NCBI GenBank assembly: GCA_019454045.1
Contig: SKCR01049633.1
Span: 124,001-188,000 of the forward strand
Origin: Zanthoxylum bungeanum
Taxonomy: Eukaryota; Streptophyta; Magnoliopsida; Sapindales; Rutaceae
Direction: 5' to 3'
Length of the DNA: 64,000 nt
Below, piece by piece: positions 1-10,888 of the stretch; positions within the stretch are counted from its first letter, which is position 1, and each line of letters opens with the position of its first letter. The position numbers and the translations under genes were made by a program. Under the pieces are notes generated by a model, which saw only the letters and a program-made list of their open reading frames with translations, was not told the origin of the DNA and did no database searches.

Positions 1-1432
1 AGAAAAACAACCTGGGGTATGGGTTTCTGATCTCACCTCATAAAGATGTTAATCTTTTAAGGTATACCAACTGATTACGTATGAGGTAGTGATACAAGGT
101 ATCGACTCCCTATTATGACAAAGTGTCATGAGTCCAAAATGGATTCCATGTATATCAACAAGTTTGGATACTAGTTGATGTACCATAAGGCATTGTGCCT
201 ATTGGTACTTTATAAGTCTTCAAGGAAGACATACATGGAAGGCAACATACCAACGTACTAAGCTAGGCTTGTAAAGAAAAGGTAGAGTTATCAACATTGT
301 GTTGATTCCGACGAAACCTTTTACCTGTTGCCATTGTAAATCCATTTGGATAATGCTTGCTAAAGCTGTGTATTTCATTTATGAAATATGACAGCTTAAC
401 GGAAAATCGCTTTCCTGAAAAGGAAACCTTTCGGAGGATTTTATAACATCCTGTCGGTTTTATCGTACAATAAAAAGCAAACAAGGTTCGCAGGTTATTC
501 GATCCATGTTTGGATTGAAGCAAGCACAGGTTCTAGGAATTGTCGTTTTGATGTAATCATAATGGAGTATGATTTAATTCAAAACGAAATGATTCTTGTG
601 TATATAAGGAGGTTAGTGGGAGTGCACTGACATGAATGTCATGTAAAATAATGATAATATGTCATTTCTTGGAAATGAAATTCCCATAAAGCAATTGGTG
701 AAAGCTTGGCTTTCATAAGAAATTCTCCGTAAAATTCTGGGGAGTAACAACCTTTATTCAAGGAATAAAGATCTACTGGGATATATTTGGAGTTGTTAAC
801 ACTCTCTGGAAATTGTACATTTAAAATGTACTTGTATTGGTGTCTCATACGCTTCGAGCATATGGAGTCACAATCGGGTCAATCCAAGTGATAGTCACTG
901 GATTGAAGATTAAGAACATCTGTTAGTATCTGAGAGAACTAAAGATATTGTCTTAAACTATGGAGATGGAGAACTTGAAGTGACTGGGATCACTGCTGCA
1001 AGTTTCCAAACCGGTAAATACTGCGGTACTATAAAAGTTTGAACACTGGGACAGTGAGCTAGAAACCTTCCAAGCAAGATTCTGTTGCCGAATTAACAAC
1101 AAATGCGGATTATTGCTGCAGCTGAGGCAGCAATAGAAGCCATTTGGATCGAAAATAAATCTAATTAGATTAGATATAGTTCTTTTAGCAGCTGAGCTAG
1201 GCGTCAGCACAGGCTAAGGAATTAAAGGTCTCATCGACGATCCAGATATATACTTCTATATCATCTGATTCGTTCGGATCACACATCGTGGCGATGTGAT
1301 GATCGTATAAATCGCGTCAGACGATTATCAGACAAATCCGCTGACGAAAACCTTTCCTCAGCAATTTGAGCGAACCGTACATAGTTCGGGTGTTAGACAC
1401 TCGAGTGACTGGCTATGTGCCAAGTGGGAGAT
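1..1432 (+). pseudogene. Element H: copia RT-RNase H remnant
   Basis: This is the 3' end of a decayed Ty1/copia pol. Around 130-260 the sequence matches the start of RVT_2 (MDSMY, then a K-x-x-x-x-G and ARLVKK-like stretch) with stops and shifts. Around 380-440 it matches the segment after the DVKTAF motif. Around 1110-1150 an EAAIEAIWIE-like stretch matches RNase H, and 1260-1400 matches the H-x-x-x-KY and ADPLTK tail. No frame stays open beyond short runs. It ends in a polypurine tract, AGTGGGAGAT, directly before the LTR at 1433. The sequence is close to 61715-63132 of element F. It is a pseudogene; the left part lies outside the window. Confidence 0.85.
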
Positions 1433-2436
1433 TGTTGGATAATATGACCCATAGCGTCACTATTTGTACAGATCACGGTGATGTTGTACAAATTAACTAT
1501 GTGACAAGGAAATTGCACTCTCATCATTTGTGATTAGATCACCATATATGTATAAATGAAGAGAGGTCCATATGATTAGTTCCTGGATTGAGATGATATG
1601 AGACAGTATCAGTCCACGAAGGATTAATCATTAAATATCCCTAGCCGGAGTATTATCGAGACATGACATCGATAATGCGGAATAGGCTAGTATTACACTT
1701 GACGCGTTGTGAGGGCACAACGACATAGTTCTCATATATTTAAGGTTGTGTTTCACCGATGGTACGGGAAACAGCTTCCCTCTGGATAGACCCCTCGGAA
1801 TCTCATTGGTATTATGACTTTGTGTCTATGGGAGGCCGAAATCAAGGTAGGTGTGTATAGTCTTAACCTGAGACTTGCATCGCTAATACTTGCGATAATC
1901 GGTAGACTTTGGTCTTGGTGGTACAGGGCTTTAACCGGTTCTGCGTACACCGCTTCTGGGTTTATCAGAGAGTCGTAGTGTATTGGGTGTGATGTCGAGA
2001 CGGAAGTATCACTTCAGTCATAGTGGAGATGATGTCACGCAGGATACGGTATTAGTGCTCTTAAGTGCTGGCCGGCCATCGGGATATTATGACAAGGTCA
2101 TATATATCCGATTATAGAGACTAGTTACCAAACATCCGACATGTGCTTCGGACGGGGCAGACACTTATCCAGCCCCAGCCCTGGCACGTGACTATCCGAT
2201 ACTGGGCCGATATACACAATACTACGGTATACTACGCTTGATACAGATCTATATATTCCTGTAAGAATATTTCTGGAGAATTGGGTAGGCATGGCGCTTT
2301 GCTAGAAGCCAACCTTGTCTTGTAAACCGGTATGAACGTAGTACGAGGTACTTACGTGTTCGGATAATCCGACGACCGTATTTACTGCCAACATATCCGG
2401 AGATCTCATGGGTCGCTTCCTGAAGATTCACCGATG
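1433..2436 (+). mobile_element. Element H 3' LTR, 5' part only
   Basis: It starts TGTTGGATAATATGACCC immediately after a polypurine tract, like the LTRs at 37033, 45841 and 63133. It follows the family LTR for about 1 kb and then stops at about 2436, where the sequence changes abruptly to the opposite-strand LTR of element A. The LTR 3' half, including the TATA region and R-U5, is missing. A short deletion near 1730 removes about 35 bases present in the other copies. Confidence 0.85.
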
Positions 2437-4864
2437 ATGTCTAACATGTGATGTAAATGAAGTGGGTCCCACCACTTTTAAATTCCATATTTAAGTCGGC
2501 TAAATCAACACGCAACTTCGCTCGTGCCCGGGTTCGTTTAATTCCGAACTAAATGAATTTACTATTGCGACATAATTAAATCTAATTTAAATAAATAATA
2601 ATGCCTAGTAAAATTATTACGAAAGTCGCTTACGAATTAATTCAAAATTAATTCGTTCGCCCGAATTAAAATCCAATTTTAATTCCGCTTTGAAATCTGA
2701 TTTCATTTAATATATCAAATATATTATTTAATCTATTAATTCCAAATTAATCATTCTCTCTCTTCTATCCGAATTTTATCCCAGATAAATTCTTGCTGCA
2801 ATTAATCACAAATTAATTCTGTTCGAGTCAATTGTCATCGGTGAATGTTTGGGAGGCGACCCAAGAGATCCCTAGATACGTTGGCAGTAAATACGGTCAT
2901 CGGACTATCCGAATATGTGCGTACCCAGTACCACGTTCTTACCAAATTACAAGACATGGTTGGTTTCTAGCAAAGCACCGTGCCTAGCCAATTCTCTAAA
3001 AATATTCTTTTAAGGAATATATAATCTATATCAAGTGTAGTATACATAGTATTGAGTATTACGATCTAGTATCGGATGTCACATGCCCGGCCTAGGGCTG
3101 GAGTTGTGTATGCCCCGTACGAAGCATATATCGGATCACTAGCAACTAGTCTCTTTTGTTGGGTTTCTAGGTTTATTCCCAAGATCAAATAAGCATAGAA
3201 ATGTGAATGAATAACAAAGAAGAGTGGCGGAAACACACTTACATTGATCGGTTTATGGATGCATTGATCAACAAAATTTTCCTCCAAGAAGCTCCAAGGA
3301 TTCCGCCAAGATGTGCTTCAAGAAATTGATGTCTAAGCTCCAAGCTTTTGTGGATTCCAAGCTCTTGAATTAGTTTCCCTAACACCTTGTATAATTCCTT
3401 TGATGAGTGCTAGCCCTTTGAGAATTTTTGCAACAAAAATCCTTCTATTTCTTCTTGCTATTTTCGGTGAAGGAAGAAGAAAGTGGGAGAGAAAAAACTG
3501 CTTCTATTTTTCGGTAATGAGAGAGAGTGAAGCTTGTTGTATTTGTTTCAAAACAATAATAAACATATACCAAAAGTTGGATTTGGTATATCTTACACAT
3601 TTTCTTTGATTGGAGTGTATAACACACTTTCACCAACTCACCTAAACCCATCACAATAAAGTGAATAAAGGTTACAAGTGATGTGATGGTTGATGTGATA
3701 TGTGGGCCCCACTCGATTCCTAATGCGAGTGGGCCCGCAAACACTCCCGGGCTTGGGTTCGCTAATTCCGAATTAACAAACTTCCATCGCGACGTAATTA
3801 AATCAAATTTAATTAAATAATTATGCCTAGCAAAATTACTATTCACGTCGCTAATGAATTAATTCTAAATTAACTCGTTTGCCCGAATTAAAATCTAATT
3901 TTAATTCTGCGTCGAAATCTAATTTCGAATAATATATCGAATATATTATTTTAACAATTAATTCCAAATTAATCTTTCTCTCTCTTCAAATAGTACTTTA
4001 TCCAAGATAAAGTCTCTCCGCAATTAATCCCAGATTAATTTAGCTCGAATCATACGTCATCGGTGTATCTTCGGGAAGCGACCCAAGAGATCCCTGGATA
4101 TGTTGGCAGTAAATCCGGTTGTCAGACTATCCGAACACGTACGTACCATCTTTATGATCGGAAAGTCATGACCTAGTCATACTTTCCCGATGGCTATAGC
4201 ACTATAGAGTACCAGTTTTGTATCCCTGCGTGATCATCATCTCCATATGACTGAAGTGATACTTCCATCTTGACATCACACCCAATACACTACGATTCTC
4301 AGTAAACCCAGAAGAGGCGTACACAGAACCTGTTAAAGCCCCGGACGACCAAAACCAAAGTATACTGATCGTCGCAAGTATTAGCGATGCAAGTCTCAGG
4401 TTATGACCATATACCCCAACCTTGATTTGGATTCCCATAGACACATAGTCATACTACCAATGGGATTCCGATGGGTCTATCCGGAGCAAAGCTGTTTCCG
4501 TACCATCGGCAAACAGAACCTCCTATCACACTTGCATAAGTATCTAATACTTAAATATATGAGAACTATGCCGTTAAGCTTCCATAACGCGCATAAGTGC
4601 AATACTAGCTTATTCCGCATTATCGATGTCCAGTCTCGATAATACTACGACTATGGATATTTAATGATTAAAAATTACGTGGATTAATACTGTCTCATAT
4701 CTTATTAATCTGGTACTAATCATATGGACTTTTATCATTTATATATCCAGGTAATCCAATTACAAATTATAAATGAGCAATTTCCTTTGTCACATAGTTA
4801 ATTTTGTATAAGAACACCATGTTCTTTACAAAATAGTGATGCTATGGGTAATAATTATCCAACA
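2437..4864 (-). mobile_element. Element A 3' LTR, split by a half-LTR
   Basis: Read on the minus strand, it begins TGTTGGATAATTATTACCC at 4864 and matches the 10889-12624 LTR. It is interrupted by 3157-4148 and its outer about 275 bp are missing at the 2436/2437 junction. Without the insertion about 1.43 kb remain. It contains several TTAATC/GATTAA palindromes (about 2740-2830). Confidence 0.85.
3157..4148 (-). mobile_element. 992-bp half-LTR insertion with TSD TCTTT
   Basis: It is flanked by a perfect 5-bp direct repeat, TCTTT at 3152-3156 and 4149-4153, and has TG...CA ends. Removing it and one repeat restores the interrupted LTR sequence of element A. By homology it equals only the 3' half (about 1 kb) of the family LTR in minus orientation. 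Its minus-strand start, TGGTACGTACGTGTTCGG, corresponds to a position in the middle of normal LTRs. It is either a short-LTR derivative that inserted as such, or a solo LTR cut back exactly to the duplication. Reading frames inside it (3400-3846) resemble nothing I know. Confidence 0.75.
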
Positions 4865-5330
4865 ATCTCCCACTTGGCCTATAGCCAATCACTCAAGTGT
4901 AAAATGCCTGAACTATGTACGGGTCGCTCAAACTTCTGCTGAGAAACAGCTTTCGTCAGTGGATTTGCAATGTTATCATCTGATGCGATTTATTCGATCA
5001 TCACATCGCCACGATGTTTGATCTAACGAATCAGATGAAACAGTTAAAGTACATACTTGGATCGTTGATGAGACCGCGGTTCTTTTGCCTATGTTGTAGC
5101 CTAGCTCAGCTGCTAACAGAACTACTCCTAATTCAATTAGGATTATATAGATCCAAAATGCTTCTTTTGCTGCCTCAGCTGCAGCAATATTCCGCTTTTA
5201 TTGTTTAATCAGCAACAGTATCTTGCTTGGAAGATTTCCAGCTCATTGTTCCAATACTCAAACTAAATTTGTACCCTTATTGCGACTTACAGTCGTCTTT
5301 ATCGGTTTGGAAACTTGCAACGGTGAACCC
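4865..5330 (-). pseudogene. Element A RNase H remnant
   Basis: This is the C-terminal end of copia Pol on the minus strand, directly after the polypurine tract ATCTCCCACTTGG (4865-4877 as read on plus). The ADPLTK-like tail lies near 4930-4970, and the EAAKE-like motif is encoded near 5160-5190. Stops and shifts break it. Ribonuclease H would remove the RNA strand during reverse transcription; this copy cannot make it intact. Confidence 0.75.
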
Positions 5331-6310
5331 ATTCACCTCAAGTTCTCCTTTCCCAATATTCTCAGAAAGCATCCTTAGTTCATCCAAGATACTCAAGGAT
5401 ATTCTTTACTTCAATCCAGTGACCATCATTTGGATTGGCCTAGTTGCGTCTACATATGCTCAAAGCATATGAGACATCAGGTCCCGTATATTTTCATAAC
5501 ATACAAGCTCTGGGAGAGTGTCAGCAACTTTCTAGATCTATCCTAGTAGATCTTTATTCCTAGAATAAAGCCTGCTTCTCCCATGTATATCATGGATAAT
5601 TTTAATGAAAGCCAAGCTTTCACCGATTTCAGTATGGGAATGTCATTTCTAAGAAGCAATATATCATCAATATTTAGGACAATGAATGTCAGTGCACTCC
5701 CACTAACCCTCTTTTATACACAAGAATCATCTTCGTTTTGAATTAAATCATATACCATTATGATTACATCAAAACGATGGTTCCAAGAATTCAATGTTTG
5801 CTTCAATCCATAAATGGATCGATTTAACTTGCAAGCCTTGTTTGCATGTTTTGGCACGACAAAACCGTCAAGATGTTACATACAAACATCCTCCAAAAGG
5901 TTTCCGTTAAGGAAAGTGGTTTTAACATCCATCTATCATATTTCATAAATGAAATATGCATCAATAGCAAGCATTATCCGAATGGATTTAATCATGGCAA
6001 CAGGTGAAAACATTTCATCGTAATCGACACTATGTCGTTGACGATACCCTTTCTGAACAAGCCTGGCTACGTACATTTGTATGTTGCCATCCATGACTGT
6101 CTTCCTTGAAGACCATTTGCAAGCAATAGGTTTAACGCCTTCTGATGCATCAACCAGTATCCAAACATGGTTCGTATACATGGAATCCATTTCGGACTTC
6201 ATAGCATTTTTCCATAAAAGGAGTCGATACCTTGTATCACTTCCTTATACGTAGTCAGTCCATCTTTCTCAATAAGATTGATATCTATATGAGGTGAGAT
6301 CAGAAACCCA
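5331..6310 (-). pseudogene. Element A reverse transcriptase (RVT_2) remnant
   Basis: A run open at 5936-6202 holds the RVT_2 N-terminal signature: KSEMDSMYTNHVWILVD, KPIACKW, ARLVQKGYRQ, VDYDEMFSPVA and KSIRIML. Further along, near 5640-5700, the catalytic loop reads N-I-D-D where functional copia elements have Y-V-D-D, followed by ILLL and RND. Both aspartates are therefore kept. The domain is split by frame shifts. This is the best preserved RT of the family in this window and helps to show what C and D have deleted. Confidence 0.85.
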
Positions 6311-6749
6311 TACCTCCCAGGTTGTTTTCCGACTCTCTCCAACATATGCAGTTCTTGTGTATTCAAAGATTATGGTACAGTTTCATCCCTGATGAACTGT
6401 TTATGTTCCGTAAGGGATCGGTGTATGGAATAGTATCACTCTGATTTTCATCGAGTTCTACTTTCCTCCCACTTAACACTGCATTTAGGAATTCCTTTTC
6501 GAGGAAAACCGCATGGAGAGCAACAAATACATTGTTCTCTTGTGAGTTATATAAGTACTATACTTTGGTTTCCCTAGGATAACCAATTACAAATAGGCAC
6601 TTATCCGATTTGAGTTCAAGTTCGGTACCATCTAAACCTTTAACGTGCCCAGCATCCCCAAATCTTCAGGAATGAGAAACTCGATTTCTTTCCTGTTCAT
6701 ATCTAATATGAAGTCTGTCTAACAGATTTTCATGGAACCTTATTCAAAA
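6311..6749 (-). pseudogene. Element A integrase-RT linker remnant
   Basis: This stretch lies between the integrase core and RT, where copia Pol has the variable integrase C-terminal region. It aligns with the same part of C, D, E and F (for example 44040-44420). No open frame of useful length is seen. A GYP-like turn near 6570-6600 fits the usual copia sequence after the core. Little more can be said. Confidence 0.6.
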
Positions 6750-7180
6750 TAAGTATTGCACTGTTTAATGCGTATCCTTAGAAGGAAATTGGTAGCTCAG
6801 AGCAACTCATCATTAACCTTACCATGTCCAACAAAGTTCGGCTTCTCCGTTCGGACACACCGTCAAATTGAGGTGTTCCGGGAGGAGTCCACTGTGAAAT
6901 AATACCATACTCTTTTGAGTAATCTTGAAACTTATTGCTTAAGTATTCTTCACCACGTTCCTACCGCAATGTATTAATACTTTGCCAGTCTGTTTTGATA
7001 CTTCGTGTCGAAACTCTTTGAATTACTCAAAGGTTTCCTACTTTTGTTTCATAAGATACACATAACCGTAACGCGATGCCATATCTGTAAACGTTACGAA
7101 GTATTCATATCCACTTCTAGCCTAGCTAGACATGGGCCCACTTATGTCACTATGAATGAGGGCTAACAGATCGGTGGATC
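6750..7180 (-). pseudogene. Element A integrase core (rve) remnant
   Basis: On the minus strand the sequence runs through HSDISGP (first catalytic Asp, near 7130-7160), YEYFVTFTDMASRYGYVYLMK, a degraded second-Asp region near 6940-6975, and a TPPGTPQ-like and GVSER-like segment near 6850-6900 that carries the final Glu. Stops and frame shifts interrupt it. Integrase would insert the cDNA into host DNA. The first Asp is intact here, whereas C, D, E and F read HGE at the same position. Confidence 0.8.
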
Positions 7181-7770
7181 GTGCACCTTTACCATGCAAA
7201 ATGTGTTTTAGGCATTTTTCCTAATTAAATAAGATTCGTAGACATCATTTCAATTAGGATCAAATCAGTCCTAGTATCCACTCTTCGAAAGTATGGATAT
7301 ACGAGTCTTGTTAATGTGTCCCAAACCACAATGCCACAAATAAGTCTCATCTGATTTACTCAGTTTGAGCCTTTTGTGTTGTCATGTTATATCTTTGAGA
7401 TTCATTTATATTCAAAATATAAAGACGGTTATTCACATCTAATGTGTATATCTGAATATCATATTTATAGACAAAACACCTGGTGTTTCGGAACATAAAG
7501 GTATACCCCCAACTAGTTAAACTAGATACAGAGATAATGTTCTTAGTCAAACTAGGTACATTATAACAGTCTCCTAATTTAAGTACATGCCCCAAGGGCA
7601 GTTCCAAAACTTAGGTTCCTATCTCCAAAATAGCGACTCTCGTCCTGTTTTCGACTTGTAGGTCGATCTCATCTTAAGCCAGTCTTCTGCTAATCAGCAG
7701 ATCATGCACGTCAGTACATATATATGTTCCACATCCAGTATCAAAATCCAATTTTTAAAACTGGTAGTGG
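7181..7770 (-). pseudogene. Element A protease and pre-integrase remnant
   Basis: The minus-strand run open at 7356-7607 carries LKLGDCYNVPSLTKNIISVS, the typical link between copia protease and the GAG-pre-integrase domain. Near 7709-7751 the minus strand reads D-F-D-T-G-C-G-T-Y-I-C-T-D, so the aspartic protease active-site DTG is intact. A stop lies between the active site and the pre-integrase run. The pre-integrase part extends to about 7180. Confidence 0.82.
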
Positions 7771-8640
7771 ACATATTTATAACAAACATACCTGAAGCCG
7801 GAGCCTTGCCCCACCTTCATTTTCCTTCATGTCTGCCTTGTCCATACAGCAGTCACGCTTCCAGTGACCCCGTTTGCCATAATTTAGGCAGACATCTTGG
7901 GATATGTCTTTTGTCTTCCCAGAAGACTATGACGATTTAGCCTTGCCCTTTTCTTCACACCCCCAGAAGCCTTCGGCCAAGCCTTAGCCTTCTGGGATGT
8001 CGAAGTAAAACGCGCCTTGCGCTTCTTGCCCTTTTAGAAGTTCTGGCTCTGCCTCATTGAGCATAGCCATTAACTCTCCAAGAGTTCTCTATAGGTTCAT
8101 CATGAACCCGCCCCAACATTCGGGCAAAGACTGTAAGATCAAATCTATGAAAGTCTGCCTTGAGTGTTATGCCCAGCTAACCTAGCTGTTTGATGTCAGC
8201 AATCATCTACGACACCTAGTGCTCGACAGATGTACCATCTGACACACGCGAGTTAAAGAGCTTCTTTTGCAATTCGTAATTCTAAGATCTAAGAAAAAGA
8301 TCTATGAATATCCTTTAATTTCCTCATCATGGTACAAGGATCTAATCCTTAGTTCCGACAATGAAATTTGAGGATTCATTACAGCAAGCATGACAGATTG
8401 AGCACTAAAGTTATGTGTCTTCCAGAGCTCATGCTCCACTATTTGCTCAACTCCGGGCTCAGGCCCGAGAGGTTTCTCTATCAAGTAGAGTAACTTCTCA
8501 GCTCCCAGGACTATCCTGAGATTCTTTTCCCAATCTAGAAAATTAAAGCAGGTAAAGACATTTTCACCCAGGATTATGTCCTTCGACGTTAATCTTTCAA
8601 GTCATCTTGATTGCTATAATGCAACTATCCAATCAACGAT
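7771..8640 (-). pseudogene. Element A gag remnant with zinc knuckle
   Basis: Near 8520-8600 the minus strand gives a UBN2-like start (NFLDW, NLRIVL). The run open at 8302-8484 continues Gag with GVEQIVEHELWKTHNFSAQSV. The nucleocapsid knuckle lies near 7860-7910 and reads C-L-N-Y-G-K-R-G-H-W-K-R-D-C, a CCHC motif with its second Cys changed to Tyr. C, D, E and F lack 13 codons here. Gag would form the particle that packages element RNA. Several shifts break the frame. Confidence 0.82.
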
Positions 8641-8840
8641 TTCAGGTACAATAAAATGTAATGATTATTATAGTCTAACTATATAATTGACTACAATTTG
8701 ATTGGTTAAATTCAAATGTATTGATTACTATAGTCTAACTATATAACCAACTACAAATGAAGTAGTTTGAATACAGTCCAACTATTCAATTAAAACAACA
8801 ATTGAATATTAGTTCAACTAATATATGTAAATTTATGACG
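8600..8840 (-). repeat. Element A pre-gag palindrome array
   Basis: This AT-rich run just upstream of gag is built of repeated near-palindromes centred on AGTTGGACT or its variants (plus strand AGTCTAACTATATAA, AGTCCAACTATTCAA), separated by TAATCA/TGATTA arms. The same array lies at 24830-25110 (D), 33340-33620 (C), 42200-42490 (E) and 59500-59790 (F). Confidence 0.7.
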
Positions 8841-10875
8841 AAAAAATAAAATGAGCGCGTATTGGCAAGTATCTAAACGAAATTGCAAATTTAATACTTG
8901 CCTCCCACTATTTTTCGGGGAGCCTCTAACCCCCTGTGGAGTACTCGGGAAACCTAGTTTCCTAGTGTGCTAGGATCCCGTTAAATAACACACAACCTTG
9001 ACTTTGGCCAACAAGCTGTATGAAATTTAACTAGGTAGATCTCTAAGATCAATTTGATCTCATCCAATTCCTAGATCCAGTAGGTGGACCTCCATGTCCG
9101 AAACATATATCCAATATATTTCCTAACATGTTTCCGCTGAATTAACTAAGCCTTGGCTTTGGCTCAACAAACTTAATGATTCCAGTTAAGTGTGACCTAT
9201 TGACAGTGGGAAAGCTTCGTAATCGAAGTCGATGAACAATAAGTGACCTTGACTTTGGCCAACAAGTCACAACCGCCCAAGACATACGATATGGAACAAA
9301 GCTTACGTGGTTCAAACACATCTGCAATGGACAAAGGTCTTGACTTTGGCCAACAAACCAATGCCAATCTTGGATATTAAGATAAAACCACTCAATGGAA
9401 GGAAAAACGCTTAATATTGAATGAGGGTTTTTCGCGTAAATTGGCAACCAATTTATTATCTTTGATTAGGTCTCATCATACACCCTTAAACATGCATTCT
9501 AAAAGCATAATAAAGCGTGATAAAATTAAATAATGATATGCGGATGGATATATAACAAATTGTTCCTAGAACAAATCTCTCCATTTCCTCTCTCCCGCTA
9601 GCACTATTCTTACTTCTACCCAATTACATAATACATTAAAGAAACCTCGTTTACATTGAGGGAAATTGGTGAGAAGAGAAATACAAAGACAAAAAGAGAT
9701 AATAGGCTGGACACGCAGGTCCAATTTAATAAATTCTAAATTTATTACAATAATTTCCAAAATTGCCCCCACTCATCTAATATCCATCCGATATACATTA
9801 TTCATACAATACATCCAAGTATTCACATAAAACATGTTATTCAATCAATCTAATCCAATTAATTAATCTTTGAATTAATGACCATCCAATGTTCAAACAA
9901 TGATTTGATTTGTGCGAGTCCAACTCGTTTAAGAATAAATACTCAAAGTACGTATTCTTGAATTATATCGAACTACAATTTCAAATCCAATTTAAATTGT
10001 ATCCAATATTAATTCATGTTTAATTCCAAATTAAACAATTACACTTTCGATAGTGCCCTTAAGGATTTGGATTCCAAATCCAATCCAATTGGGTCTCAAA
10101 GGCCCAATTAGCATCCAATACTATTCAATTAAAGTCCAATGAGCTTTCATTTGATTATTTAGGCATGGGCTTTGGCCATTATGGATCAAACCCAAAATGC
10201 CAAGGCCCAAGTTAGGAATCACCCTATGCCATAAAATCAATTTAGGCCCATTAGGCCCAATTAAATTATTAAAGGCCCAATGTCATATTTTTGGACTTTA
10301 TGGAAATGGTTTAGGCCCAAATATGATCCAAGACCAAAATTTGGCCCAACCAAGCCCATTAGCCCAAATACAACAAATTAGATTAATATATCATTCCAAA
10401 TTACATATTAATCTAATTAAAGTGCAATTAGTATAATTAATCAATTAATCTATTATTTCCAAAAAACCAATTAATTTAATTAATCACAATTAACATTTCA
10501 ATTTATGTCCAACACAAATTAAAGCACAATCAATCCATTCCAACATGCTAGGCTCATGACATTGGCAAGGAATTTGTCATGCAATTTGATTTCAATCCAA
10601 TTAAATCAACATATATCATACATATCATGCCAACAACATATCCAATTATTAAATTTCAAAAAATTAACCTTGAGCTTCCTAGAGTAATTCTCGGCCAAGC
10701 ATGGATTTTGGGGATTTTTGATCTAATCAATTTATCACAAATCCAATGATATACAAATCCAATTCAACATCATATAAACTCAACCAACTCATCAATTTAG
10801 GCAAAATCAAGCTCCAAGCATAAAATCCCAAATTAAAGTTTACAAACCCTAGAATCCAAATCAAGCTTAGATCTC
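8841..10875 (-). other. Element A long non-coding leader
   Basis: This is the region between PBS and gag. It holds no believable gene. It contains four spaced copies of the motif whose plus-strand form is TTGACTTTGGCCAACAA, near 8998, 9152 (variant), 9249 and 9339, and, near 10090-10370, about nine GGCCCA/AGCCCA boxes. The frame at 9142-9447 is an accident of the repeated motif. Short palindromes with a TTGGA or TCCAA core are frequent (9960-10100). Confidence 0.75.
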
Positions 10876-10887
10876 GCTCTGATACCA
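10876..10887 (-). other. Element A primer-binding site
   Basis: The minus strand reads TGGTATCAGAGC one base inside the 5' LTR, a perfect match to the complement of the plant initiator-Met tRNA 3' end used by copia elements. Confidence 0.93.
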
Positions 10888-10888
10888 T

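Noticed and set aside
1753..1950. A 60-65-residue frame seen again at 37384, 47266 and 63484
   Set aside because: It lies at the same place in each LTR copy, antisense in most, and only reflects LTR homology.
3400..3846. Overlapping frames of 69 and 133 residues on opposite strands
   Set aside because: Both lie in the half-LTR insertion. They have no known motif, and related LTRs do not keep them.
10876..10887. tRNA-like sequence hits at the TGGTATCAGAGC sites
   Set aside because: Only 12 bases match and they sit at LTR edges. They are primer-binding sites, not tRNA genes.
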